Notes: generated by a model from the sequence alone, not told the origin. 39,671 nt of DNA from Hydrogenophilales bacterium CG_4_10_14_3_um_filter_63_21 (GCA_002784045.1 PFJX01000132.1:1-39671), one strand, 5' to 3'. Positions 25,462 through 33,970 are shown, counted from the first letter of the stretch. Numbers and translations: made by a program.

Positions 25462-26529
25462 TTACTCGGAAACCTGGTCGCCGTTATTCACCGCCTGGAC
25501 GTTGCCGGTGACCACCCGCTCGCCGGGGTTGAGCCCGGATAGCACTTCCACCTGGCCGTCGGATTCCTGGCCCAGCCGCAGCATGCGGTAGTGCGCCGTC
25601 CCCCGTGCATCGACCACGAACGCGCCGGTAATCCCGGCGCGATCCAGCACAGCCGCGCGCGGCAGCGCCAGCACACCGCGGCGGCCGGTAGGGAACAGGA
25701 CGCGGGCGAAGGCGCCGCTTCTGAGGCCAGGCGCGGCGAGGTCGAGTTTGACGCTGTAGGTATGGGTTATCGGGTCGGCGGCGGGGTTGAGGCGCGCGAC
25801 TTTTGCGCTTACCGGCTGGTCGAGGCCATCGATTTCCACCATCACGGCGTCGCCCGCTTTAATGCCCCGATACAACGCTTCCGACACCGCGGTCTGCACT
25901 TGCAGGCGCGCCGGGTTTTCCAGCAACAGCACGGGATGGCCAGGCGAGGCGATGTCGCCTTCATTGGCCAGTTTGCGGGTGATCACACCGGCAATCGGCG
26001 CGGTCACCGTGGCGTAGCGCATTTGTCCTTGGGCGGTCGCGAGGCCGGCTTTGGCCTGGGCCGCGCGTGACAGGGCGATGTCGTGGTTGAGCTTCATCTT
26101 CTCGTACTGCTGGCGGCTCACCACTTCATCCTTGTACAGGCTCTCGAAGCGGTCGAAATCGGCCTTGGCGTCACGCATTGCGTCCTCGGCCTGGCGCAGC
26201 CCCAGGCGGGCCTGTTCCAGCGCGCCTTCGAGGTCAAGTGGATCAATGGTGAACAGGCGCTGGCCTTTTTTTACCGTCTGCCCCTCCACCACCGCGATGT
26301 CGCGCGGATAACCCATTAGGCGCGAGGCGACCTGCACCGATTCCAGAGCCACGACGCTGCCGGTGGTGGCGGTGGTAGAGGTGGCTTCGTTGGTTTGTAT
26401 CACGCGGGTCTGGGCCTGGACGGCGCGTTGTTGCGCCTGGGGTGCCGGGGCTTTTTTATCGCCGGAACAAGCGGCCAGGGAGAGGAAGAGGGCGATCAGC
26501 AGGGATTTCACGAGTGCGACCGGGTTCAT
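25462..26529 (-). CDS. RND efflux periplasmic adaptor lipoprotein
   Basis: This is the membrane-fusion (adaptor) subunit of a tripartite RND pump. From the ATG at 26529 it has 355 residues with a lipoprotein signal ending LSLAAC (lipid Cys at residue 21), a barrel-lipoyl region split by a helical hairpin (about residues 95-160, LDLEGALEQARLGLRQAE onward), and the C-terminal barrel and membrane-proximal domain with LNPGERVV near the end. I took 26529 rather than the earlier in-frame start because AAGGAG lies just upstream and the lipobox is then correctly placed. It is 10 bases after the TolC-like gene and 4 before the pump gene. Confidence 0.94.
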   Translation of the reverse strand: MNPVALVKSLLIALFLSLAACSGDKKAPAPQAQQRAVQAQTRVIQTNEATSTTATTGSVVALESVQVASRLMGYPRDIAVVEGQTVKKGQRLFTIDPLDLEGALEQARLGLRQAEDAMRDAKADFDRFESLYKDEVVSRQQYEKMKLNHDIALSRAAQAKAGLATAQGQMRYATVTAPIAGVITRKLANEGDIASPGHPVLLLENPARLQVQTAVSEALYRGIKAGDAVMVEIDGLDQPVSAKVARLNPAADPITHTYSVKLDLAAPGLRSGAFARVLFPTGRRGVLALPRAAVLDRAGITGAFVVDARGTAHYRMLRLGQESDGQVEVLSGLNPGERVVTGNVQAVNNGDQVSE

Positions 26530-26539
26530 GCCGGGCTCC

Positions 26540-27919
26540 TTAAAGCGTGTCGGCGGCGAGCACGCCAACGGCGCGCTTCAGTTCCGCCCGATTGATGGCG
26601 AGTTCGTATTGGCTGGCGACCAGGTTGGCGTTGGCCTGGTCGAGCTGGGCTTGGGCGGCGAGCAACTCGACCAGCGTGCCCATGCCATTCTCGTAGCGCT
26701 TCTTGATCAGGCGTTGGGCCTCCTTCGCCTGTTCCAGATTGGCGGCGCGGGCGGCAACTTTGTCCTCGGCTTCCAGCGCTTCGCGGCGCGCGTCGGTGAC
26801 CTGGAAGGCGATGCCGTCCTCGGCCTGGCGCAGCTTGGCGGCCAGTTCGGAACGGGCCGCCTCGGCACGGTCGATACCGGCGTGGGCGACGCCACCGTCG
26901 AAAGCGGTCCACGACAGTACCCCGGCCGCCGTGTAGGCGGGCGCGGACAGGCCCAGCCGGCTGTCGTTCCAATCCTGCCGCAGCATCACGTTGAATTGCG
27001 GCTGGTTGCCGGCGCGCGCGGCGCCGACCTGAGCAGCGGCGCCTTCGAGCTGATTGCGTAGCGCGCGCAGGCCAGCGTGGTTTTCGCGCGCTTGGCGGCG
27101 CAGTTCATGGTCGTTGCCGGCGAGCAGAGCTGGCGCGACCGGGGCGCCGACATCAAGTGGCTCCTCCAGCGGCTTGCCCATCATCATGGCCAACTGGTCG
27201 AGCGCGCGGGCCTCGGCGTTGCGGGCTTCGATCGCCTTCACTTTGACGTCTTCCAGATTGACCTTGGCCGAGAGCACATCGCTTTTCACCACCATGCCCT
27301 GCTTGTGCAGTTTCTCGGTGATGCGCACGTATTCCTCGGCGGCGGCACGCGCTTCATCGGTGACCTTGATGTTGGCACGAGCGGTGTGCACCCCCTGGTA
27401 GGCCATCAAAATATTTTTGGCCAGTTGCTGGCGTGCCGCCTGGTCGCCGGATTGCGCCGCGCGCACATTGGCTTTTGCGGTGTCGATATGGCTTTGCACC
27501 AGGCCGCCGTTGTAGACGGGCACTTGCAGCTCGATCCGGGAATTGAAGTTGTTGACAGCGTCGGGGTGGTTCAGATTGTGCGGGGCGACGCTCAAATCGG
27601 CCGGGTTGAATTCACCCGCACCAAAATCATTGAAACTGGCGCCACGCTGTCCCAACTTCATGCCGAAGGCATTCAGCGCATCGTTGCTTCGGGTTCCGGT
27701 CAGCGACAGGTTCAGGCGCGGCAGCCGGTTGCCCTGGGCCTGCCGCACGCCCGCTTCCGCCTGGTCGATCTGGGCGCGGCTGATATCCATATCCGGGTTC
27801 TGCGTCAGCGCCGTTTCGACGCACTGCTTGAACTCCAGTTTATCCGCCCAGCCGGGAGAGGCGACCCATACCGCGGCCAAGGTGATTGCGACCCGCTGCG
27901 ACCACTTGCGATTGTTCAT
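26540..27919 (-). CDS. TolC-family outer membrane efflux protein
   Basis: The 459-residue product has a Sec signal peptide (cleavage near SPGWA-DK, residue 25) and the two repeated helical halves of TolC-like outer membrane factors (LEFKQCVETALTQNPDMDISRAQIDQAEAGVRQAQGN region at the start, and the second repeat near residue 265 onward). It forms the outer membrane channel of the pump whose adaptor and permease follow. It is the first gene after a promoter with a palindrome over the -10 box, downstream of and co-directional with arsR. The length is normal. Confidence 0.94.
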   Translation of the reverse strand: MNNRKWSQRVAITLAAVWVASPGWADKLEFKQCVETALTQNPDMDISRAQIDQAEAGVRQAQGNRLPRLNLSLTGTRSNDALNAFGMKLGQRGASFNDFGAGEFNPADLSVAPHNLNHPDAVNNFNSRIELQVPVYNGGLVQSHIDTAKANVRAAQSGDQAARQQLAKNILMAYQGVHTARANIKVTDEARAAAEEYVRITEKLHKQGMVVKSDVLSAKVNLEDVKVKAIEARNAEARALDQLAMMMGKPLEEPLDVGAPVAPALLAGNDHELRRQARENHAGLRALRNQLEGAAAQVGAARAGNQPQFNVMLRQDWNDSRLGLSAPAYTAAGVLSWTAFDGGVAHAGIDRAEAARSELAAKLRQAEDGIAFQVTDARREALEAEDKVAARAANLEQAKEAQRLIKKRYENGMGTLVELLAAQAQLDQANANLVASQYELAINRAELKRAVGVLAADTL

Positions 27920-27972
27920 GACAACGCTCCTTGTTGAGACGCTGACCCCACGGCCAACAAGGCGCGCAGAGA

Positions 27973-28016
27973 ATATTAGTGGCGGCTAATATACATGATT
28001 AGATTTTCTTATGCAA
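27973..28016 (-). promoter_or_regulatory. Promoter and palindromic operator of the efflux operon
   Basis: On the minus strand TTGCAT (28016-28011) and TATATT (27993-27988) are -35 and -10 boxes with exactly 17 bases between them. A perfect inverted repeat ATATTAG-N6-CTAATAT (27973-27992) covers the -10 box and the likely start point. A repressor bound there would block the polymerase. The ArsR-family gene ending at 28057 is the natural candidate. AT-rich inverted repeats of this form are typical operators of ArsR/BigR-type proteins. The rest of 27920-28056 holds no gene. Confidence 0.7.
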
Positions 28017-28056
28017 GGATAAGCAGAACCATCAACCTGGCGCGGAGCCACGCGCG

Positions 28057-28374
28057 CTATTTCGCGAAACCGCAAAAAACGTCGCGCATCATGCTGATGA
28101 GTTGCAGGGTACGGGTATCGCCGACCCGGTAGTAGACGCGGTTGGCATCCTTGCGGGTGCGCAGCACGCCCTTGTCACGCAGGATGGCCAGATGCTGGGA
28201 AATGTTGCTTTGCGAAGTACCGACGCTTTCCACGATGTCCTGCACGCTCACTTCCTTGTCGCCCAGCACGCAGAGAATTTTCAATCGCAAAGGGTGCGAC
28301 ATGGCCTTGAGTGCGCGCGAGGCCTGTTCGATGTGTTCGTCCTTGTCGATGAGTTCGATGGACTCGGTAGTCAT
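28057..28374 (-). CDS. ArsR/SmtB-family regulator, SqrR/BigR-like cysteine pair
   Basis: The 105-residue protein is a winged-helix ArsR-family repressor: helix-turn-helix VQDIVESVGTSQSNISQHLAILRDKGVL near residues 44-70 (broken by natural turns) and wing RTRKDANRVYYRV. It lacks the ELCVCDL metal site of classic ArsR. It has only two cysteines, C35 (LKILCVLG) and C101 (DVFCGFAK), 66 residues apart. The persulfide sensors SqrR (C41/C107) and BigR (C42/C108) have the same spacing and positions. I infer that it senses reactive sulfur and controls the efflux operon that follows after 137 bp. An alternative is a metal or oxidant sensor. Confidence 0.9.
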   Translation of the reverse strand: MTTESIELIDKDEHIEQASRALKAMSHPLRLKILCVLGDKEVSVQDIVESVGTSQSNISQHLAILRDKGVLRTRKDANRVYYRVGDTRTLQLISMMRDVFCGFAK

Positions 28375-28440
28375 GTTGGGCTCCGTGGTGCCGGTTATGT
28401 ATAAACGCCGTCAGCGCCGTTAGAATTCGTGGCGCGCGCC

Positions 28441-28480
28441 AGTATAGGTCGTAAAGTATTCAAATATTCTAAAATACGAC
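28441..28480 (-). promoter_or_regulatory. Inverted repeat in the arsR-gpmI divergent region
   Basis: GTCGTA (28448-28453) and TACGAC (28475-28480) are perfect 6-bp arms flanking an AT-rich core that also contains GTATT/AATAC. On the minus strand TATACT (28446-28441) is a fair -10 box for arsR, with no good -35 at 17 bases. The repeat would lie over the -35 region, so it could allow autoregulation. The 141-bp gap between arsR and gpmI also must hold the gpmI promoter; I see only weak candidates such as TAAAAT near 28470 and 28503. Confidence 0.4.
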
Positions 28481-28515
28481 ATGAAAAAGATTGTCAGAGA
28501 CGATAAAATCCACTA

Positions 28516-30063
28516 ATGCCTCCTGCTCCCATCAAGCCCATTCTGCTCGTCATCCTCGATGGCTTCGGTTGTCGCCACGCCGATTCCGATAACGCCATCA
28601 CCAATGCCCACAAACCGAATTTCGACCATTTCTGGAAAGACTATCCGCACACCCTGATCCAGGCCTCGGAAGCGGCTGTGGGTCTGCCGGCCGGGCAGAT
28701 GGGCAACTCGGAAGTCGGCCATCTCAACATTGGCGCCGGCCGCGTGGTGTACCAGGAATTCACCCGGATCGAGCGGGCCATCCACAACGGCCATTTTCCC
28801 AGCAACCCGGCACTCAAGGGCGTCATCACCAAGCTCAAGGCCAATGGCGGCGCGCTGCACATCTTCGGTTTGCTCTCCGATGGGGGGGTGCATAGCCATG
28901 AAAACCACATTCACGCCATGCTCGACCTGGCTTTGCACGCGGGACTTAAAAAAGTCTATGTGCATGCTTTCCTGGATGGCCGAGATACCCCGCCGAAGAG
29001 CGCGGAAGCTTATATCCGTTGCCTGCAGGACAAGATGGATGGACTGCGCGGCGGCCAGATCGCCAGCATCGTCGGCCGTTATTTCGCGATGGACCGCGAC
29101 AAACGCTGGGATCGGGTGAAGGTTGCCTTCGATCTGCTGACCCTGGGCCGCGCCGAGTACCACGCGCCGAGCGCGGACCTGGGCCTGGAAATGGCCTATG
29201 CGCGTGGAGAAACCGACGAGTTCGTGAAGCCCACCGCCATCGTCGCGGCGGGTGCCGAGCCGGTGCGGATGCGGGACGGCGATGCCATCGTGTTCATGAA
29301 CTTCCGCTCCGATCGTGCCCGAGAAATCACCAAGGCGTTCATCGAGCCAGGGTTCAAGGAATTCGAACGCGACTATGTGCCAAAGCTGTCCAGCTACTGC
29401 ACCCTTACCGGCTACAGCAAAGAATTTGATGTGCCCGTCGCCTTTCCGCCGGAACGGGTGCGCAACGGCTTCGGCGAATACATCGCGAAGCTGGGTCTGC
29501 GCCAGTTGCGTATCGCCGAAACCGAGAAGTACCCGCACGTCACTTATTTCTTCAACGGCGGCGATGAAACGGTCTACGCCGGCGAGGATCGCATCATGGT
29601 GCAGTCACCCAAGGTGGCGACCTACGATCTCCAGCCCGAGATGAATGCGTTCGAACTCACCGACAAACTGGTCGAGGCGATTGAGAGCCGCAAGTACGAC
29701 GCCATCATCTGCAACTATGCCAACTGCGACATGGTCGCGCACAGCGGCATCATGGCCGCCGCCGTGCGGGCGGTGGAGGCGGTTGATTCCTGCCTGGGAC
29801 GCGTGGCGCAAGCCGTGCAATCCGTCGGCGGCGAAGTGCTGATCACTGCTGACCATGGCAATGCCGAAACCATGCGGGACACCACCACCCACCAGCCGCA
29901 TACCGCCCACACCACGAATCTGGTGCCTTTTCTGTACCTCGGCCGGCCGGCGCACATGGAACATCGCGGCGCCCTGGAAGACATCGCGCCCACCATGCTG
30001 AAGCTGATGGGTTTGCCGCAGCCCAGGGAAATGACCGGCCACGCGCTCATCGAATTCGAATGA
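28516..30063 (+). CDS. gpmI: Phosphoglycerate mutase, 2,3-BPG-independent
   Basis: GpmI interconverts 3- and 2-phosphoglycerate in glycolysis and gluconeogenesis using two manganese ions and a phosphoserine. The 515-residue product has the first metal motif LLVILDGFG (Asp15), the catalytic serine S65 in GQMGNSEVGHLNIGAGR, HAFLDGRDTPP, and the C-terminal metal motifs NYANCDMVAHSG and TADHGNAE. The length is normal. The ATG at 28516 has no clear ribosome site. The stop overlaps the envC ATG as ATGA, a pairing frequent in betaproteobacteria. Confidence 0.97.
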   Translation: MPPAPIKPILLVILDGFGCRHADSDNAITNAHKPNFDHFWKDYPHTLIQASEAAVGLPAGQMGNSEVGHLNIGAGRVVYQEFTRIERAIHNGHFPSNPALKGVITKLKANGGALHIFGLLSDGGVHSHENHIHAMLDLALHAGLKKVYVHAFLDGRDTPPKSAEAYIRCLQDKMDGLRGGQIASIVGRYFAMDRDKRWDRVKVAFDLLTLGRAEYHAPSADLGLEMAYARGETDEFVKPTAIVAAGAEPVRMRDGDAIVFMNFRSDRAREITKAFIEPGFKEFERDYVPKLSSYCTLTGYSKEFDVPVAFPPERVRNGFGEYIAKLGLRQLRIAETEKYPHVTYFFNGGDETVYAGEDRIMVQSPKVATYDLQPEMNAFELTDKLVEAIESRKYDAIICNYANCDMVAHSGIMAAAVRAVEAVDSCLGRVAQAVQSVGGEVLITADHGNAETMRDTTTHQPHTAHTTNLVPFLYLGRPAHMEHRGALEDIAPTMLKLMGLPQPREMTGHALIEFE

Positions 30064-31268
30064 AGTGCGCTCATTTGCGCTCAGTTACGTTTACTCGCAT
30101 CTTTCTCCTGTTTCTTGCCTTCTCGCCATCGGCCCTGGCCGGGCCGGATTCCGGCAAGCAACAGGAACTCAAGGCCTTGCGCGGGCGCATCGAAGCCCTG
30201 CAACAGGAACTGGAACAGGCCAGCGAAGACCGCGTGGAAGCCGCCGACGGCCTGAAGAAATCCGAGCGAAGCATTTCCAATGTGGCGCGCAGCCTGCGTG
30301 GCCTGGAAGCTAAGCAACGCCGGCTGGCGCGCGAACTCAGGCAATTGGAAACTGAAACCCAGGTGGCCAACGGCGAGATCGTGGGCCAGCGGAAGCGCCT
30401 GGCCACGCTCCTGCGCGAGCGTTATGTGCAAGGCGGCAACGACGCCTTGAAGCTGATGCTCAACGGCCAGAACCCCGGCGAGGTGGCGCGCAACCTGGCG
30501 TACTACGGCTACATCGGCCGTGCCCGTGCCGAAATCATCCGCGACTATCAGAATTCACTCGCCCGTCTCGGGGCACTCAAGGACAAGGCACGGGTTCAAC
30601 GCGATGGCCTGAGTCAGGTCAAGATCGAGCGGGTGGCGCAGAAAAAAGCGCTGGAAGACGAAAAAGGCGCGCGCCAGCAGGTGCTCTACCAGCTCTCCGA
30701 GCAGATCCGCCAGCAGCGCAAGGAAATCGATTCCCTGGTGCGCAATGAGAAGCGCCTGGCTCGCTTGATCGAGCGACTCGCCCGCCTGGCCGCCACGGCG
30801 AAGCCGCAGGCCACCTCCAAGCCCGGCCAGAAAGTGAACCGGGTGGCCGATGCCAGCCTGGCCAGCCTCATCTTCGATCGTCTCAAAGGCAAGCTCGCCC
30901 TGCCGGTGGCGGGTGAAATCCTGCACCGCTTCGGGCAGAACCGTGAGGGCGGCGGGCCCGCCTGGAAAGGCCTGTTCATCCGTGCCCGGCAAGGCCAGGA
31001 GGTGCGCGCCGTAGGCAGCGGCCAGGTGGCGTTCGCGGACTGGTTGCGCGGCTTCGGCAACCTTCTGATCATCGACCACGGCAACGGTTTCCTCAGCCTG
31101 TACAGCAATAATGAAAGCTTGTATAAACAGCCGGGCGACGCCGTTCGCGCGGGTGATGTGGTGGCGGCGGTGGGCGCCACCGGGGGCCAGGATGAGCCCG
31201 GCCTCTACTTCGAACTGCGGCGTCAAGGCAAACCTTTCGACCCACTTACCTGGGTCAATCTCAAATAG
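30060..31268 (+). CDS. envC: Murein hydrolase activator EnvC
   Basis: EnvC activates amidases that split septal peptidoglycan; FtsEX controls it in the periplasm. The 402-residue product has a signal peptide (cleavage near SALA-GP, residue 27), two long coiled-coil stretches (about residues 30-115 and 165-240) and a C-terminal LytM (M23) domain from about 285. The domain is degenerate in the way EnvC is: SLYSNNESL replaces the usual Y-x-H and GLYFELRRQG replaces H-x-HFE, so zinc cannot bind normally and the protein is an activator, not a peptidase. It overlaps gpmI by 4 bases and precedes ctpA by 11. Confidence 0.93.
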   Translation: MKCAHLRSVTFTRIFLLFLAFSPSALAGPDSGKQQELKALRGRIEALQQELEQASEDRVEAADGLKKSERSISNVARSLRGLEAKQRRLARELRQLETETQVANGEIVGQRKRLATLLRERYVQGGNDALKLMLNGQNPGEVARNLAYYGYIGRARAEIIRDYQNSLARLGALKDKARVQRDGLSQVKIERVAQKKALEDEKGARQQVLYQLSEQIRQQRKEIDSLVRNEKRLARLIERLARLAATAKPQATSKPGQKVNRVADASLASLIFDRLKGKLALPVAGEILHRFGQNREGGGPAWKGLFIRARQGQEVRAVGSGQVAFADWLRGFGNLLIIDHGNGFLSLYSNNESLYKQPGDAVRAGDVVAAVGATGGQDEPGLYFELRRQGKPFDPLTWVNLK

Positions 31269-31279
31269 CCAGAGGCAGC

Positions 31280-32692
31280 ATGGTCAGCAAATTCAAGCAA
31301 ATCAGCCTGGTGAGCATGGGCGTCCTGATCGGCGCGGCGCTTACCCTCAATTATTCGGCCATCGCGGAACGCGAGCCCGAGCCCTTGCCCCTCGAAGATC
31401 TCCGCGCGTTCAGTGAAATTTTCGGCAAGATCAAGAGCGACTATGTCGAGCCGGTGGAAGACAAGAAACTGATCACCGAAGCCATCAACGGCATGCTCTC
31501 CGGGCTCGATCCGCATTCCGCCTACCTCGACAACGATGCCTTCAAGGAACTCCAGGTCGGCACCCAGGGCGAGTTCGGCGGCTTGGGCATTGAAGTCGGC
31601 ATGGAAGACGGCTTCGTGAAGGTGGTTGCCCCAATCGAAGACACTCCCGCCTTCAAGGCCGGCGTGAAAAGCGGTGATCTGGTCATCAAACTGGACGACA
31701 CCCCGGTCAAGGGGATGACCCTGAACGACGCGGTCAAGCGCATGCGCGGCAAGCCCGGCACCGACATCATCCTCACCATCATCCGCAAGGGTGAAAGCAA
31801 GCCGCTCACCCTGACGATCACGCGCGCGGTCATCAAAATCAAGAGCGTCAAGTACAAGCTGGCCGAACCCGGCTTCGGCTATGTGCGGATCACCCAGTTC
31901 CAGGAGCGCTCGGGTGAGAACCTGGTAGAAGCGCTGAAGGATCTGGGGGAACAGAACAAGGGCGCGCTCAAGGGCCTGGTTCTGGATCTGCGTAACGACC
32001 CAGGCGGCCTACTCAATACCGCCGTGTCCGTTTCCGGTGCCTTCCTCAAGCCGGGCGACCTGGTGGTCTACACCGATGGCCGTATTGAGGACGCCAAGAT
32101 GCGTCTGACCAACGCGCGGGAAAACTATCTGCGCCCCGGCGAGGCCGACTACCTCAAGAACCTGCCGGCCTGGGCCAAGACCGTGCCGCTCGTGGTGCTG
32201 GTGAATGGGGGTTCGGCTTCCGCTTCGGAGATCGTCGCCGGTGCGCTGCAAGACCACAAACGCGCCCTGATCGTCGGCACCCAGTCTTTTGGCAAAGGCT
32301 CGGTGCAGACCATCCTGCCGCTCAATAACGGCACGGCCATCAAGCTCACCACGGCACGCTATTTCACACCCAATGGCCGTTCCATCCAGGCCAAAGGCAT
32401 CACCCCGGACATCACGGTGGAAGAGGCGACAGTTTCCTCAAGTGACAAGGCGCCCAAGCTGGAAGTGCATGAGGCGGACCTTGAACGGCATCTCAGCAAT
32501 GGCAATGAAGAAGACGCGACCAAGTCGCCACATGCGCCCAAAGACCTGAAGTCCAAGGACGATAGCGCCAAGGGTGGCAAGGGCAAGCCCGCGCTGGAAC
32601 CCGGCGAGATCGTCAGCAAGAGCGACTATCAATTCAGCCAGGCGCTCATCCTGCTCAAAGGCCTCAATCTCCTGCAAGGCCACAAGGAATAA
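31280..32692 (+). CDS. ctpA: Carboxyl-terminal processing protease CtpA (S41)
   Basis: CtpA is a periplasmic serine protease that trims protein C-termini and often degrades cell wall hydrolases. The 470-residue product has an N-terminal signal or anchor (about residues 7-27), a PDZ domain (about 90-175, GGLGIEVGMEDGFVKV) and the S41 core. The Ser-Lys dyad is visible: S314 in GGSASASE and K339 in SFGKGSVQ, 25 residues apart as in E. coli Prc. After the core comes a charged, Lys/Asp-rich linker (about residues 390-440) before a short helical tail. It follows envC, so one transcript may make both wall-splitting activator and protease. Confidence 0.96.
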   Translation: MVSKFKQISLVSMGVLIGAALTLNYSAIAEREPEPLPLEDLRAFSEIFGKIKSDYVEPVEDKKLITEAINGMLSGLDPHSAYLDNDAFKELQVGTQGEFGGLGIEVGMEDGFVKVVAPIEDTPAFKAGVKSGDLVIKLDDTPVKGMTLNDAVKRMRGKPGTDIILTIIRKGESKPLTLTITRAVIKIKSVKYKLAEPGFGYVRITQFQERSGENLVEALKDLGEQNKGALKGLVLDLRNDPGGLLNTAVSVSGAFLKPGDLVVYTDGRIEDAKMRLTNARENYLRPGEADYLKNLPAWAKTVPLVVLVNGGSASASEIVAGALQDHKRALIVGTQSFGKGSVQTILPLNNGTAIKLTTARYFTPNGRSIQAKGITPDITVEEATVSSSDKAPKLEVHEADLERHLSNGNEEDATKSPHAPKDLKSKDDSAKGGKGKPALEPGEIVSKSDYQFSQALILLKGLNLLQGHKE

Positions 32693-32695
32693 GTC

Positions 32696-33091
32696 GTGTC
32701 GGCGGCCTGCGACGTCGACAAACTGCGGGAGATTGTTTTTCATCCCCTCCCCCCCGACCAGATCGAGCGCGCCCTCGATCTGCTCGCCGACATAGCGGGG
32801 CTGCAAGTCAACCAGACGGGGCCGCAGACCTTGCAAATCGCCTATTGCATCACGGACCACACCTTGCAGGACGTCGAAACCCTGCTCGGCCTGCAAGGTT
32901 TTCACCTGGAAGCCACCCTGCTGATCCATCTCAAACGTGCCTTGGTCTACTACTGCGAGCATGTCCAGCGGGAGAACCTGCATAAGCCGGAAGTGCAGAC
33001 CAAGAAATACAAGCCGCACATGGCAGCCTGGGGGAAAAACCCACACGGCGACCACGACGAAACGCCGGCGGAGTGGCGGCAGTACAAGTAA
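32696..33091 (+). CDS. Uncharacterised small protein downstream of ctpA
   Basis: A GTG at 32696, 3 bases after the ctpA stop, opens a 131-residue frame that ends just before a terminator, so it is very likely a real last gene of this operon. I do not recognise a named family. The N-terminal two-thirds (to about residue 85) alternates predicted strands and helices, including DQIERALDLLADIAGLQV and DHTLQDVETLLGLQGFHLE, a layout resembling ferredoxin-like small domains of the HMA type but without a CxxC metal motif. The tail is rich in His, Lys and Asp (HMAAWGKNPHGDHDE). It has three cysteines. No signal peptide, so it is probably cytoplasmic. Confidence 0.75.
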   Translation: MSAACDVDKLREIVFHPLPPDQIERALDLLADIAGLQVNQTGPQTLQIAYCITDHTLQDVETLLGLQGFHLEATLLIHLKRALVYYCEHVQRENLHKPEVQTKKYKPHMAAWGKNPHGDHDETPAEWRQYK

Positions 33092-33101
33092 GGAATGTAG
33101 C

Positions 33102-33157
33102 GCCGGCTTTATGTTCCGAGGGGACGGTATCCTTTAGGGCCAGCCGGCTTTTTTTTT
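33102..33157 (+). terminator. Intrinsic terminator after the ctpA operon
   Basis: GCCGGCT (33102-33108) and AGCCGGC (33142-33148) are perfect arms, and nine T follow at 33149-33157. The loop is 33 bases, longer than usual, and contains its own short pairing (CCG-CGG near 33117-33127). It lies in the 111-bp gap before the E1-like gene and closes the gpmI-envC-ctpA transcript. The long structured loop leaves open a small regulatory RNA ending here. Confidence 0.7.
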
Positions 33158-33202
33158 GGCCATCCCACGTTCCTCACGCGACTTTCACGGTAACGCCTCT
33201 CG

Positions 33203-33970
33203 ATGAACGACTCTCAACTCCTCCGCTATTCCCGCCATATCCTGCTCGACCAGGTGGGCATCGACGGGCAGGAAGCCCTGCTCGCGGCGCGCGTCCTGAT
33301 CATCGGCGCCGGTGGCCTCGGATCCCCGGTGGCACTGTACCTGGCGGCGGCGGGTGTGGGGCGGATCACCCTGGCGGACCACGACGTGGTCGACCTCACC
33401 AACCTGCAACGCCAGATCGCCCACGACCTCTCCAGCGTCGGGCAGAACAAAGCGCACTCTGCCGCCAGGCGGATGCGAGCGATGAACCCGGATGTTCAGG
33501 TGATCGAGTTGCCCACCCGCTTGCAGGGCGAACCACTCGATGCCGCCGTTGCCGCTGCCGATGTGGTGCTCGATTGCTCTGACAACTTCGCCACCCGCCA
33601 TGCCGTCAACCGCGCCTGCGTGGCGCACCAAAAACCCCTGGTATCCGGCGCGGCGGTGCGTTTCGATGGGCAGATCGCGGTATTCGATCTGCGCCGCGAG
33701 GAGGCCCCCTGCTACGCCTGCCTGTTTCCCGAGCAGGCGCAGGATGCGGAAATGCGTTGCGCGGAATTCGGGGTATTCGCACCCCTGGTCGGCGTGGTGG
33801 GCGCCATGCAGGCGCTGGAGGCACTGAAACTTTTGATCGGCATCGGCGCCAGCCTGTCTGGCCGCCTGCTCCTGTTCGATGCCCTCGCCGCCGACTGGCG
33901 CGCCATCCGGCTAAAGCGAGATCCGGGCTGCGAGGCGTGCCGTTCCGATACGGGCGCGAAAGCCTCCTGA
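33203..33970 (+). CDS. E1-like HesA/MoeB/ThiF family protein
   Basis: The 255-residue product is an E1-like adenylating enzyme: it would activate the C-terminal Gly-Gly of a sulfur-carrier protein (MoaD or ThiS type) with ATP for molybdopterin or thiazole synthesis. Visible are the start RYSRHILLDQVGIDGQ, the nucleotide loop VLIIGAGGLGSPVALYLAAAGVG near residues 30-52, DLTNLQRQ, the Asp in DCSDNFATRH, and zinc-binding pairs CYAC near 172 and CEAC near 245. It is shorter than MoeB fused to rhodanese and has no such domain. MoeB and ThiF cannot be told apart by sequence alone here. No carrier gene is adjacent. It lies after a terminator, so it has its own promoter. Confidence 0.93.
   Translation: MNDSQLLRYSRHILLDQVGIDGQEALLAARVLIIGAGGLGSPVALYLAAAGVGRITLADHDVVDLTNLQRQIAHDLSSVGQNKAHSAARRMRAMNPDVQVIELPTRLQGEPLDAAVAAADVVLDCSDNFATRHAVNRACVAHQKPLVSGAAVRFDGQIAVFDLRREEAPCYACLFPEQAQDAEMRCAEFGVFAPLVGVVGAMQALEALKLLIGIGASLSGRLLLFDALAADWRAIRLKRDPGCEACRSDTGAKAS

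Noticed and set aside
30060-31268. Active M23 zinc endopeptidase
   Set aside because: The metal-binding His positions are replaced (SLYSNN, GLYFEL), matching the EnvC activator pattern.
32696-33970. Ubiquitin-like or CBASS/Bil-type conjugation system built on the E1-like gene
   Set aside because: The neighbour at 32696 has no Gly-Gly end and is separated by a terminator. No E2, JAB peptidase, cyclase or effector gene is present.
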